A program made the position numbers and the translations under genes. A stretch of 24,099 nt of DNA from Prorocentrum cordatum (taxonomy: Eukaryota > Sar > Dinophyceae > Prorocentrales > Prorocentraceae): NCBI GenBank assembly GCA_963575745.1, contig CAUYUJ010020266.1:72501-96599 (forward strand), given 5' to 3'. The notes under the pieces were generated by a model, which had not been told where the DNA came from, searched no databases, and saw nothing but the letters and a program-made list of their open reading frames with translations. Of the stretch, positions 16,459 through 24,099 are shown one piece after another (position 1 is the first letter of the stretch; every line of letters starts with the position of its first letter).

Positions 16459-17529
16459 CTACACCTCCTGACAGATGAGCGCCCCCTCCCGACTTCGACT
16501 CACATGATATCCATGCTCGCGATCAGGCGTGTCATCAGGGGTGCCTCGCTGCAGCTGGGCCTTGTGCCACAGCGCGCCCATCCAACGCAATCCATGAATG
16601 TGACGTCCCGCCGCGAAACCTTCCTTACTGTTGTGCTTGTCCAGACCAGTCGATCGAGAGTGACGCCGCACGATGGGCGTCCGCTGCACACGCCGTATGT
16701 GATGACATACTTTCTGCAGCGCCTTCAGACTGAGCTCTTTCGATATCGTGACCGCTCCCGTGCCCAGACCGCGCCTATCGCCTGCCCCACGGTGTCGAGG
16801 AGCGTATTCAACCTGCGGCCTGCAAGCGGATCCATCAGCTTCGCCGTCGTCTCTGTCATCATCCTGCTTCTTCCGACGTGGTTTGCGGTGCGAACCATCG
16901 AGTCGCCTCGAGGGGCCCAGCGCCATCATGATCAGCTCGGACGGGATGGAATGGAGCGGTGCCGCCCTTCGCCGTGGAGCTTTCGCCGCAAGCTCCGTCA
17001 CTGCCTCCATGTCGCCCCGCCCTAGCTCGACATGGCGGAAGTTGTCGTTGCCGAACGTAGCGGGCCGAGGGGGGCCTTGGAGCAGCCGAGTCTGGTAGTC
17101 GCTGAAGTCGACAGGCACGGCCAAGTGGTCCCCGATCTCCTCCACCCTCGGGACGTAGGTCTCCGCGACATTGAACCGACGCCGCCGAGGGCCACTGCGC
17201 CGCCCGGCCAGCTCATGAGCCAGGCGCCACACCTCCGCATGCCTGCGGCCATCCCGCGCTTGCTGTGCGACGGCTTCCTCATGGCGCCCTCGACGTAGAT
17301 GCTTGAGCCGCCTACTGCATCTGGCCAACTGCATGCTAGAATCCAGGTCGCCCACGCCGCGTTCGCGAGCATCGCGCCGTTCCCGTAGAAGACGACTCCG
17401 CTCATTCTGGAAGGCAACCAGGAGGGGATCCTCTACCTTGTCCTTCGAGAAATGCCTCTCAGCCGTCGCATACACAAGGATCACGCACTTTTCCCAACCG
17501 ATGTCGGGCGCCGTCTCATGCAGAAGAAG
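16459..17529 (-). pseudogene. ORF2 linker and N-terminal part of the reverse transcriptase
   Basis: It continues the endonuclease frame after one stop. It begins LLLHETAPDIGWEKCVILVY, passes a long basic helical region (ERSRLLRERRDARERG; RCSRRLKHLRRGRHEEA), then VAETYVPRVEEIGDHLAVP, GRGDMEAVTELAAKAPRRRA and PLHSIPSELIMMALGPS. The last two resemble the transition into the fingers of LINE reverse transcriptases. From about 16920 to 16600 the residues become Asp/Arg-rich and less convincing, so local compensating indels are likely. It ends HGYHVSRSREGALICQEV before TAG at 16459-16461. The TAG is one C-to-T change from CAG (Gln), and the next codons (LDRLRELGVSIVTPKED) carry straight on. Confidence 0.65.
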
Positions 17530-18591
17530 TTAATGGAAGTCAGGAGCCTCGGCGAACTGCGCCTCCAAGTCCTCCATGAACTCAGCCACTCCTGTACCAT
17601 GCCTCAATGCACTCGCTAGTCTGTCGAAGTCCCAGCGCACCCCCTCAGCCCGACTGGAGCTCAAGTCGAAATCGTACCTCATTTTGACCGGAATCGGCAC
17701 ATGATCCGACAGCCCCCTTCGACCTCCGAGCTGCAGCCTGAGATTCGCCCGTCTGAGCGCACCGCAGAACTCGATATCCTTCATCTGCCAGTCGAACACT
17801 GCGACGTAGTCAATATAGCTCGATGAGGTGGCCCCGAGAAAAGTGTCGCCGATGTTGTAGCTGGTCGACGCGATGGCCACTGCGTGCTTCTCGCACACTT
17901 CCAGCATCTGATCGGCCGCGTAGTGCTGCTCGTGTTGGGCGGAGGGGACAAGCGAACGTGACCGCACCCAATCCACGATGTGTCCCTGTCGAACCCTCCA
18001 TCCGAACGAGTCGTTCAGGTCAAAACCCAGGAACAGGGCAGAGCGCTTCTGAGACCACGTCAGCACCTTCTCGAGCCACTGGGTGAGAATATCCACTGTC
18101 GCTCGATACTTCGCCTGCGCCGTGGATGCGTGCACATGCGACTCTTCGCCATCTCGCCGAGAGCTGGGCCGAGGAGGGAAGTACATCACGGGGATCAGCA
18201 CATCGAATCTGCCCGATCGAAGCCGAAACACGGCCGCGCGGCCCTGAAGCGATGCAGGGACCGCAGGAACGTCGTATACATCACGCTGCTTGAAGACCCG
18301 CTTCCTCAGCAATAGAGCAACCCCACATGATTTGTTAACATGCTTGCCAGGCTGGTATCCGCACCTGGCCACGAAGTGAAACTTCAAGTTCGAGAAGATG
18401 GGCGCACGATCTGGTGCCGCACGCTCTCCAGTGCTTGTGACCGCTACGATGTCCGTATATCTGAATTCCTCTGATATGTCGTGCAGCCGATCCACAGCAG
18501 CATGCTGCGCGTTCCAGTGGATGAACGTGAACATGGCCCCCACAACGCACAGCAGCACACGAGAAAGAAACTCTGACCTGTATGTGCGCAC
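17530..18591 (-). pseudogene. AP-type endonuclease (EEP) domain of LINE ORF2
   Basis: The domain nicks the chromosomal target to prime reverse transcription. Visible EEP landmarks, counted from the ATG at 18591: FIHWNAQH (residues 23-30, with the conserved Asn), DIVAVTSTGER (47-57, where the family normally has a Q-E-T/E metal-binding Glu), PVMYFPPRP (134-142), LFLGFDLND (187-194, the D-x-N catalytic pair), SSYIDYVAV (257-265, with the IDYV Asp) and GLSDHVPIPV (293-302, with the catalytic SDH). Length and order match the family. The metal-ligand Glu region looks altered, so activity is doubtful. The frame ends at TAA (17530-17532), but the sense continues in the same frame into the linker, so this is one interrupted polypeptide. 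An upstream in-frame ATG may not be the true start. Confidence 0.85.
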
Positions 18592-18711
18592 AGTGTGCTA
18601 GATGCGGGGAGCCTGCGGGGGGGGGGCTGCCGCAGCGTGTAGAGCCGGAGGAGGGCGGTGGAGGAGGACAACGCTGTGCACAGCTCCTCGCCCAGACTGC
18701 CTCGGCCAGAT

Positions 18712-18775
18712 GCCTCGCCGGCGGACCGCTCCGCCGACGGACCGCCTCGCCGGCGGACCGCTTCGCCAGCGCGCC
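18712..18775. repeat. 16-bp tandem repeat, four copies
   Basis: GCCTCGCCGGCGGACC, GCTCCGCCGACGGACC, GCCTCGCCGGCGGACC and GCTTCGCCAGCGCGCC follow one another. A 16-bp period shifts frame each copy, so this stretch is not conserved coding sequence. Confidence 0.9.
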
Positions 18776-18828
18776 CCGCCGTTCGTCGCTCGCCGCTGCT
18801 TGCTCGACGCCGTCGCCGTTGGTGCGCG

Positions 18829-18985
18829 CCGCCGGCCGAGGCGCTGGAGGAGCTGCTGGGGAGGCGCCCCCCGCACCTGCACCGGTGGGACAAGGAACGG
18901 CTCGTGAAGGCGCTCGAGGCGCTGGGCGAGACGGGCTCGTCCGGCTCGGGGAGCCAGCGGGGCACGCCGGGTCTGCCGCCCACCC
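18829..18985 (+). CDS. Candidate short exon, unknown protein
   Basis: The plus frame reads PPAEALEELLGRRPPHLHRW, DKERLVKALEALGETGSSG, SGSQRGTPGLPPTLGWPL. For about 40 codons the third position is almost always G or C, and the peptide has the amphipathic pattern of a helix pair (EALEELL; KERLVKALEAL). It is bounded on the left by 16-bp repeats and on the right by a (TCC)n tract that would encode poly-Ser. No start codon or confident splice site was found. It could be an exon of a plus-strand host gene or a fragment. The family is unknown. Confidence 0.3.
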
Positions 18986-18999
18986 TCGGCTGGCCTCTG

Positions 19000-19122
19000 C
19001 GCTCCTCCTCCTCTTCCTCCTCCTGCTCCTGCTCCTGCTCCTCCTGCTCCCGCTCTTCCTTCTCGTCGCCCTCCCCCTCCTCCTCCCCCTCCTCCTCCTC
19101 CTCCTCCTCCTCCTCCTCCTTT
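19000..19122. repeat. (TCC)n polypyrimidine microsatellite
   Basis: TCC/CTC triplets with TGC and TTC interruptions, most regular at about 19075-19120. The opposite strand is an uninterrupted purine run that reads as poly-Gly/Glu/Arg in open frames. Confidence 0.95.
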
Positions 19123-19489
19123 CTTGGGCCCCCGTCGCTCCCCTCGCCCCCCTCGCCTCGTACCTTGGTGTCCCTCTGTCGCTAGGGTGTGAGAGAGTGT
19201 GGCAGCAAGGGCTCGTGCGGAAGCGCAGTTCTTCGGAGGTCTCCTCGCCACATCTCCCCCGTTGGTTGGGCACACACCCCACCATTGCCAATGCTTGATG
19301 CCTCGCGTATCTCTAGGTGAATCCAGTTGAACATGCAGGTGAGTCTTCCGTCAAGCCCCAGCTTGGAATCAGTTTGACTTACCCCATTCAGGGCGTAAGC
19401 AATATACAGAATGGGCGTGGGGAGGGGGATGGGACGGGGCCCAGGGTGGGGGTCCTAGCGCTGCAGCCACGCCTCGCTTTAAGACGGGG

Positions 19490-19552
19490 GCAGCGCGTGC
19501 GCGCGCGAGTGCGTGCGCGTCCGCGTGCGCGTGCGTTCTTGCGAGGCGCATC
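19490..19552. repeat. GCGTGC alternating purine-pyrimidine tract
   Basis: GCGCGTGCGCGCGCGAGTGC and its GTGCGCGTCCGCGTGCGCGT continuation. Strict purine-pyrimidine alternation over ~45 bp gives Z-DNA potential. Confidence 0.85.
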
Positions 19553-19653
19553 TGGTCGTGGCGGCGAGAACCCCAGGAGGCCCAGAAGTGGCACGCACAA
19601 ATCAACACGCTCTTGGAAGGCCGCCGCTGCCTCGACAGGGGCCTCCTCCGAGG

Positions 19654-19762
19654 CGGGGCGTGCGCGCTCTTCTGTCGGAGGCCTAACGGTTGACACCAGC
19701 ACCAACATCAGCGGTGTGCCCCCACCGAGGGAAGATGCTTCTGATCTCGGTGATGTCGATCG
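19654..19762 (+). repeat. Mosaic repeat family: GCGCTCTTCTG/TTGACACCAGCAC module, copy 1
   Basis: GGCGGGGCGTGCGCGCTCTTCTG followed by GGAGGCCTAACGG, then GTTGACACCAGCACCAACAT, CAGCGGTGTGCCCCCACCGA and GATCTCGGTGATGT. The second part is repeated at 21675-21742 with about 80-85% identity by eye, and the first part at 21418-21448 and 22338-22360. Confidence 0.8.
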
Positions 19763-20010
19763 TCGGGCTTGCTGGGCCGCCGGCCCCGTGTGCAGGTGTT
19801 GGTGCCCACTTCCCGGGTCGGACGACGCGGGGGGACTGGGAGGGGGGGGGGGGGCACGGAATTTGTTGCATGCAGCCGGTCTCGGCCCCGCCGCCAGCCG
19901 TCTTTCCTCGATACACGGGTGCCTCCCAGCGCCGTGGAGGCGCCGGGGAGATCAGCTGCGTGAGCTGATTCGCCCCTCCTGTCGACCGGCCCGGATTCCC
20001 AAGCCCCCAC

Positions 20011-20103
20011 ATTCTGGTTCCCCCTCACTGGGCGCCTGCGCACGGGAGCATCGGCGCCCCCGGATACGCGTATTGCTCCCCCGTGGATTCGCCCCCATCG
20101 TTA
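20011..20103 (+). repeat. Mosaic repeat family: GCGCCTGCGC module, copy 1
   Basis: ATTCTGGTTCCCCCTCACTG, GGCGCCTGCGCACGGGAGC, ATCGGCGCCCCCGGATACGC, GTATTGCTCCCC, then GTGGATTCGCCCCCATCGTT. The middle is repeated at 20336-20385, the left edge at 22353-22395, and the right edge (GGATTCGCCCCCATCGTT) at 21932-21950. Confidence 0.75.
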
Positions 20104-20250
20104 CCCCCGAGAGCACCAAGCATAATACAGGCCCTAACCCCAGTAGCACCATGAGCTCCTGGCCTGGCTTAGGTCCGCGGTCTTCAAAGAGATCCCTAAG
20201 CATATGGGTGGTGTCGTCTGATCTGCAGCAAAAACACCCAATCCCTCATG

Positions 20251-20321
20251 TTTTTGGCCGTCCTAACTTAGGTCGCCTCCCAAAGGATCAGGGGTACTCT
20301 TGTTGCTTATCACGAGGCTGG
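20251..20321 (+). repeat. Mosaic repeat family: TTTTTGGCCGTCCTA module, copy 1
   Basis: TTTTTGGCCGTCCTAACTTA, GGTCGCCTCCCAAAGGATCA, GGGGTACTCTTGTTGCTTAT, CACGAG. It is repeated at 21743-21811, where it directly follows the TTGACACCAGCAC module. Here the two modules are separated by ~490 bp. Confidence 0.85.
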
Positions 20322-20335
20322 GCGCTCCTCCTTGT

Positions 20336-20385
20336 GCGCCTGCGCTCAGGAGCGTCGGCGCCCCTGGATGCACGTGTTGCTCCCC
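20336..20385 (+). repeat. Mosaic repeat family: GCGCCTGCGC module, copy 2
   Basis: GTGCGCCTGCGCTCAGGAGC, GTCGGCGCCCCTGGATGCAC, GTGTTGCTCCCC, matching 20033-20083 with a 303-bp offset. Confidence 0.8.
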
Positions 20386-21340
20386 GCGGCCCGGCCCGTC
20401 CAGGTCCAGGGGTAGGGGGCAGGGGGAGGGGTCAAGCTACCCACCCACCCGCAACTCGTCTTCCTCACTCCCACCCGCCCTCCCAACACATAAGGAATAC
20501 GCGGGTGTTAGCATCTCGCGTAAGAGCGCCGCAGAAGCCACGGGTTCAAGATGCACCAGATACCCTGGAGGCCCAAGCGTGCCAGGCGCGCCAGGTGCGG
20601 CACGTGCTCCACGTGCGCCCAGTGTTCCGCGTGCTCCAGCAGCGCCAGGTGCGCCAGCCACTGGGAACCAATAGAGGCTCCACCTTCGTGCGCCGCAATT
20701 GTTGCTAAGCCAGCAATTGCGCACACTCCAGCCCATGCTTGGTGGCTGCTGGCCACCGCGCGCGGCCCCCCCCATCCGCGCATGAGAAAGAACATTCGAG
20801 AAGGCGCGTGGCAAGGCACGACGAACAACTGGTGTGCACCGAGCCATCCCTGTCGAAACGCAATGCAAAGTGCACGCCAGGGCATTCACACTCCCGCCGT
20901 GCCGGTTGTAGGTTCATCTGTGATAGGGAAGCTCCGCGGCTGCGCGTCGCGCGCGGCCAGGCGAGGCGCCCATGGCAGAGGTTTTGGGGATCGGGGCGCT
21001 TCTTGGCACTACAGGCGCTGAAGCAGCTTCGCCGGGAACCAAGGTTCCGAAAGCCCATCGGAAACGAAAAGGCGAGAAGGCAGCAGCCATTGATTTGTCA
21101 AGCCAGTCAGTCGACCATCTGCGCCCAGAAGGCAGGTGGGATCTGCTGGCCCAGCCGTCCCTGCAAGATATCAATACAATGTGGTCGCGGGGCGGCCGCG
21201 CATGCTCCAAAATTTGGAGGCAGAGTGCGTTTTGTATGTTTTTTTTGTCAGGGATGGTTGGGGGGGGGATCATGGGGTGTCCTCATTGTTCCCGGTTGGC
21301 GGCCAGCCGGGTGGGGGAGGGGGTGTATATTAATAGGGAA
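20386..21340. other. Stretch without a confident gene; possible minus-strand fragment at 20930-21270
   Basis: Apart from the 9-bp minisatellite I see no repeat or RNA gene. The minus frame at about 21273-20914 reads HIVLISCRDGWASRSHLPSG, RRWSTDWLDKSMAAAFSPF, RFRWAFGTLVPGEAASAPVV, which looks protein-like. A 16-bp identity (TGGGATCTGCTGGCCC) with the candidate exon at 3139-3640 falls at a comparable place in both. The link is weak and no family is recognised. Confidence 0.25.
20572..20664. repeat. Degenerate 9-bp minisatellite
   Basis: Words of GTGCGCCAG/GTGCTCCAC/GCGCCAGGT type recur every 9 bp. In one plus frame this yields a Pro-Gly-Ala collagen-like peptide, but flanking sequence in that frame is not protein-like. 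Confidence 0.7.
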
Positions 21341-21343
21341 CAG

Positions 21344-21448
21344 TGATAATCCCTCCCCGAAGGGGAGGCAGGGGGTTGGAAACTCAAGTGGAAACGCACT
21401 AAACAACTCACGCCCCAAAGGGCGCTCTTCTGCAGGAGGCCTAGAGGG
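21344..21448 (+). repeat. Mosaic repeat family: GAAGGGGA/GGGGGTTGGAA module, copy 1
   Basis: AATCCCTCCCCGAAGGGGAG, CAGGGGGTTGGAAAC, then CGCACTAAACAACTCACGCC and GGGCGCTCTTCTGCAGGAGG. The first three pieces recur at about 21846-21917. Confidence 0.8.
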
Positions 21449-21674
21449 TAAAACATCTGCAAGATATGCAGTACCAGGGGCGGGCTGCTTTTCAACCTTG
21501 AGAGTCGGGGACGACTTCGGGGTGGTGTGGTGTATACTTGTTTCCCCGTTTTTCCTTGGAAGCAACGAACAAAATATACACCAGCATCCCGTATACACCA
21601 GGGTTCGCTTTCGTGTGCGAATTTATAGGGCGGGACAGGAAAAAGCCTCAGTGTATAGAGTTCGGTTCCACAGT

Positions 21675-21951
21675 TGATTGACACCAGCACTAATACCGGC
21701 GGTGTGCCTCCACCGAGGGAGAATTATTTCGATCTCGGTGATGTTTTTGGCCGTCCTAGCTTAGGTCCCCTCCCAAAATATCAAGGGTATTTTCATTGCT
21801 TATCACGAGCCCAGTCCGTCTAGGTCCAGGGGTTGGGGGTAGGGGTGAACCACTCCCAGAAGGGGAACAAGGGGGTTGGAAGAGGAAAGGCCCTAAACCA
21901 CTCACGTCCTGATGGGCTGGTGGGATTCGCCCCCATCGTTTAAGTAGATAT
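21675..21951 (+). repeat. Mosaic repeat family: most complete contiguous copy
   Basis: In order: ATTGACACCAGCACTAATAC to GATCTCGGTGATG (to 21742), TTTTTGGCCGTCCTAGCTTA to CTTATCACGAG (to 21811), CGTCTAGGTCCAGGGG (about 21818-21833), CACTCCCAGAAGGGGAACAA with GGGGGTTGGAA and CCTAAACCACTCACG (to about 21911), and GGGATTCGCCCCCATCGTTT (to 21951). All of these modules occur elsewhere in 19.6-21.4 kb in other arrangements, so this copy may show the ancestral order. No protein frame is shared between copies. Confidence 0.8.
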
Positions 21952-22220
21952 CTTGGGAGTCCCAGGTCCCAATCTACTTCAAACGCCTTCCTGATCCAAG
22001 AATAGGTATGTTATTTGTATGCTTTTGCGGTCTTTTGCCGTTCCGTGGGCGGGCCCGAGCCCAATCTACTCTATCCGCCTTCCTACTTCATGTTTCCACC
22101 TACCTCTTCTGACTGGCGTTAAGTCTGGTCTGTCCTTCTACAGGAGGAATATTCAAAAGTAGTCGAACAAATCAGGGGGACGATTTTTTGTCTATCTTTG
22201 TCATTTGGGGGGTATTTCTA
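21952..22220. other. Stretch without a recognisable gene
   Basis: Unique-looking, moderately AT-richer DNA with a small internal duplication (CCCAATCTACTYYA..CGCCTTCCT at about 21969 and 22060). No coding frame or RNA gene is supported. Confidence 0.5.
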
Positions 22221-22239
22221 TTTTTTTTTTTTTTTTTTT
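22221..22239 (-). other. Poly(T) run of 19, possible retroposon poly(A) on the minus strand
   Basis: Nineteen consecutive T. Read on the minus strand it is a poly(A) that would end a reverse-transcribed insert coming from the right (22240 upwards). It is the longest A/T homopolymer in the window. No target-site duplication was found, so it may simply be a mononucleotide microsatellite. Confidence 0.5.
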
Positions 22240-22337
22240 GCATTTCTCGCCCGAAATTCCCCCGCAGGGGGGACATGCCCGACCTCAGACTGGCCTGGCG
22301 GACATTGCTCTCCCACCGTTGCCCCCGAGACCGGCCC

Positions 22338-22395
22338 CCCTCCGGGGGCGGGGCGGGTGCGCTCTTCTGGCTCCCCCTCATGGGGCGCTTGCGCG
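22338..22395 (+). repeat. Mosaic repeat family: GCGCTCTTCTGG/GGGGCGCTTGCGC module
   Basis: GGGGCGGGTGCGCTCTTCTG, GCTCCCCCTCATGGGGCGCT, TGCGCGTGGCA. It combines the left edge of the 19654 module with the TTCTGG..CCCCCTCA..GGGCGC part of the 20011 module. Confidence 0.65.
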
Positions 22396-22505
22396 TGGCA
22401 GCTGGCGGCGCCGCGGGCGCCGGCGCGCAGCGCTCGGGGCCGGCCTCGAAGCGGGCCCGCCGCGGCGCCCGCAGGAGCCCTGGGGCTCTTGAGGGCTGCC
22501 CCTGG

Positions 22506-22578
22506 CGACGACGACGGCGCCTGGCGACGGCGACGGCGACGACGTCCAGCGTCGGCGAGCGACGACGACTCGGACGGG
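22506..22578. repeat. Imperfect GAC/GGC trinucleotide tract
   Basis: GACGACGACGGCGCC, then GGCGACGGCGACGGCGACG and GCGACGACGACTCGG. Triplet-derived low-complexity DNA. Confidence 0.8.
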
Positions 22579-22675
22579 GCCACGACGAGGATAGGCGGAG
22601 TTGCCTATACCGATGCCCGATACCTCCTTTCCGAGAAGGAAAGAGTACCCTTCCTTCGTTTTCCCTTTCTTTTTG

Positions 22676-22770
22676 GGCCTCCTGGGAGGCCCTCGTCGCC
22701 ACCGCTGGATTCGCTCCGAAATCCTGATCACATCGCACCCTGGGAGAGGTCTGGGGAGTAGCAGTACTAG
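22676..22770. repeat. Dispersed repeat module with stem-loop, copy 2
   Basis: GCCCTCGTCGCCACCGCTGG, ATTCGCTCCGAAATCCTGAT, then ACCCTGGGAGAGGTCTGGGG and AGTAGCAGTAC. It aligns without large gaps to the copy at 10345-10445. The potential stem GGATTC/AAATCC keeps five of six pairs. Confidence 0.75.
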
Positions 22771-22854
22771 CCGGCCGCCGCTCTGAGGTTGGGTTCGTGT
22801 TATTTCTCTCACGCTGCCGACTCCTCAGTCAGGCCTCCTCCCAAACTCGTTTCC

Positions 22855-22998
22855 TCCTACTTAGATTCGTCCATACTCAGATTCCTTCGCACTCATACTA
22901 TTCAGAGTTGTTCACATTCAGACTCACTCATACTCATATTCTCTCGGATTCACTCATGCCAACACTCTGTCGCAGTCATTCGATCATATTCAGAATAT
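22855..22998. repeat. Degenerate CACTCATACTCAGATTC repeat
   Basis: Words ACTCAGATTC, CACTCATACT, ATTCAGA, GACTCACTCATACTCATATTC and GGATTCACTCATG recur every ~12-18 bp. It grades into the satellite on its right. Confidence 0.7.
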
Positions 22999-23004
22999 TC
23001 GGAA

Positions 23005-24078
23005 GATGGCTCAGGTGGGGTGTTGGTTTCAGCACCCCTCAGGGGAGCCGCCAGAGGGGTATTGCACGGCCTCTCAGGCGGTTTGCCTGTTGCGGTGCCC
23101 AACATCGTTTGTGTTGACAGCAGTTTGTGAAGTGTCACAGGCGGGGCGCAGCCCGTTTCAGCCTCACCTGAGGGGTTTTGCACGGGCCCGTTCGCGGCCA
23201 GTTTGTGGGGATGAGGCGGTTTGCCAGTTTCGGTGGCCAACACCGTCTGCGTATAGACCAGATTGAGTAAGGATGTCTCAGGCGGGGCGCTGGTTTCAGC
23301 ACCTGGGGAGCCGCCAGGGGGTATTGCATGGGCCCGTCCGTGGCCAGTTTGCGGGGATGTCTCAGGCGGTTTGCCTGTTTCGGTGACCAACATCGTCTGC
23401 GTATAGACCAGATTGTGATGATGTCTCAGGCGGGGCGCTGGTTTCAGCACCCCTAAGGGGAGCCGCCAGAGGGTATTGCACGGTCCCGTTCGCGGCCAGT
23501 TTGTGGGCATGTCTTAGGCGGTTCGCTTGTTTCTGTGGCCAATATCGTCTGCGTATAGACCAGATTGTGAGGATGTCTCAGGTGGGGCGCTGGTTTCAGC
23601 ACCCTTAAGGGGAGCCGCCAGAGGGTGTTTTCACGGGCCCGTTCGCGGCCATTTTGTGGGGATGTCTCAGGTGGTTTGCCTGTTTCTGTGCTCAACATCG
23701 TCCGCGTTGGTAGCAGTTTGTGAAGATGTCTCAGGCGGGGCGCTGGTTTCAGCACCCCTACGGGGAACCGCCTGGGGTGTTTTCATGGACCCGTTCGCGG
23801 CCAGTTTGTGGAGATGTCTCAGGCGGTTTGCCTGTTTCTGTGGCCAGCGTCGTCTGCGCTTAGACCAGATGGTGAGGATGTCTCAGGCGGGGCGCTGGTT
23901 TCAGCACCCTTAAGGGGAGCCGCCAGGGGGTATTGCACGGGCCCGTTCGCGGCCAGTTTGTCGGGATGTCTCAGGCGGTTCGCTTGTTTGGTGGCTCAAC
24001 ATCCTTTGCTTTCAGAGCAGATCTGGAGCATGTCTCAGGCGGGGCGCTGGTTTCAGCACCCTTAAGGGCGCTGGTTTC
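23005..24078. repeat. ~150-bp dimeric tandem satellite, seven-plus copies, continues past the window
   Basis: Units start with GATGTCTCAGGCGGGGCGCT at 23005 (variant), 23131 (variant), 23272, 23420, 23572, 23725, 23877 and 24028. Spacings are 126, 141, 148, 152, 153, 152 and 151 bp. Each unit holds GGTTTCAGCACCCTTAAGGG, GAGCCGCCAG, GGGCCCGTTCGCGGCCAGTT, a second GATGTCTCAGGCGG followed by TTTGCCTGTTTC, then CAACATCGTCTGCGTATAGACCAGA. The repeated GATGTCTCAGGCGG halves each unit into ~84 and ~64 bp. Spacings vary by single bases, so the open frames across it are not coding. The last copy breaks at 24070. Confidence 0.95.
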
Positions 24079-24099
24079 CTTCTCTCTCCTCTCGCTCCT

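Larger units (their letters stand above)
14567..18591 (-). mobile_element. Decayed non-LTR (LINE-like) retrotransposon ORF2 region
   Basis: Reading leftwards on the minus strand the order is: apurinic-type endonuclease (about 18530-17660), linker, reverse transcriptase with motifs A, B and C (about 16410-15960), thumb/C-terminal region (about 15450-15120), and a Cys/His zinc-finger remnant (about 14730-14585). This is the standard order for LINE ORF2 proteins that carry an EEP endonuclease. In-frame stops lie at 17530, 16459, 15565 and 15535, with frame changes near 15285 and 14765. No poly-A tail or target-site duplication is visible. The tail ends next to the 73-bp array, probably truncated there. 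The subregions are described separately. Confidence 0.85.

Noticed and set aside
22950-23913. Open frames across the terminal satellite with in-register ~50-residue repeats
   Set aside because: Unit spacing varies by single bases (148, 152, 153, 152, 151), so the frame is not maintained between units; non-coding satellite.
1-24099. CRISPR arrays, bacterial operons, integrase/attachment sites, rRNA genes
   Set aside because: No repeat-spacer pattern with unique spacers, no bacterial gene spacing or Shine-Dalgarno context, and no rRNA-like conserved blocks were seen on either strand.

Overview
The window reads as nuclear DNA of a GC-rich protist, most probably a dinoflagellate. The grounds are: (i) a decayed non-LTR retrotransposon with an apurinic-type endonuclease, a reverse transcriptase with a DMANAF motif A, and a zinc-finger tail of the kind recalled for dinoflagellate LINEs; (ii) a probable degenerate dinoflagellate spliced-leader relict near 4.5 kb; (iii) very dense tandem and dispersed repeats, almost no intact genes, and no bacterial-style gene packing. 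The assignment is inference from recognised families; no search was run.

Layout. 1-0.73 kb is a (TTG)n microsatellite. 0.77-2.5 kb holds a short possible zinc-binding peptide (minus strand), a 22-bp minisatellite, an AACCC telomere-like tract, and two ~360-bp repeat units made of C-rich CCAAGAGGCCCC-like words. 2.9-4.4 kb has TA/CA microsatellites, a minus-strand candidate exon with paired CxxC motifs, and a 13-bp CGCGCCCTCCC minisatellite. 4.5-5.2 kb carries the spliced-leader-like site followed by an Ala/Gly-rich GC minisatellite region. 5.3-6.1 kb is a degenerate ~95-115-bp repeat. 6.1-7.6 kb is very GC-rich with no convincing gene. 8.2-8.5 kb is another degenerate tandem repeat. 9.9-10.9 kb holds two plus-strand candidate host exons around a dispersed repeat module.

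11.5-12.85 kb (minus) is an ORF1-like retroelement protein, broken by one frameshift, with a consensus C2H2 zinc finger overlapping its N-terminal end. 13.06-14.46 kb is a CAGCCT hexamer array plus five 73-bp tandem repeats. 14.57-18.59 kb (minus) is the ORF2 relic: endonuclease, linker, reverse transcriptase, thumb/C-terminal region, zinc-finger remnant. It has several in-frame stops, yet one frame is kept for about 3 kb. 18.6-19.1 kb holds a short plus-strand candidate exon and low-complexity DNA. 19.6-22.4 kb is a mosaic of rearranged copies of one dispersed repeat family. 22.8-24.1 kb ends in a ~150-bp dimeric satellite that runs off the window.

No intact, confidently functional gene was found. 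The retroelement parts belong together by family (ORF1-like, EN, RT, ZF), but their order here (ORF2 relic upstream of the ORF1-like piece on the minus strand) means they come from at least two insertions or from a rearrangement. Most long open frames are artefacts of repeats whose every frame is open.
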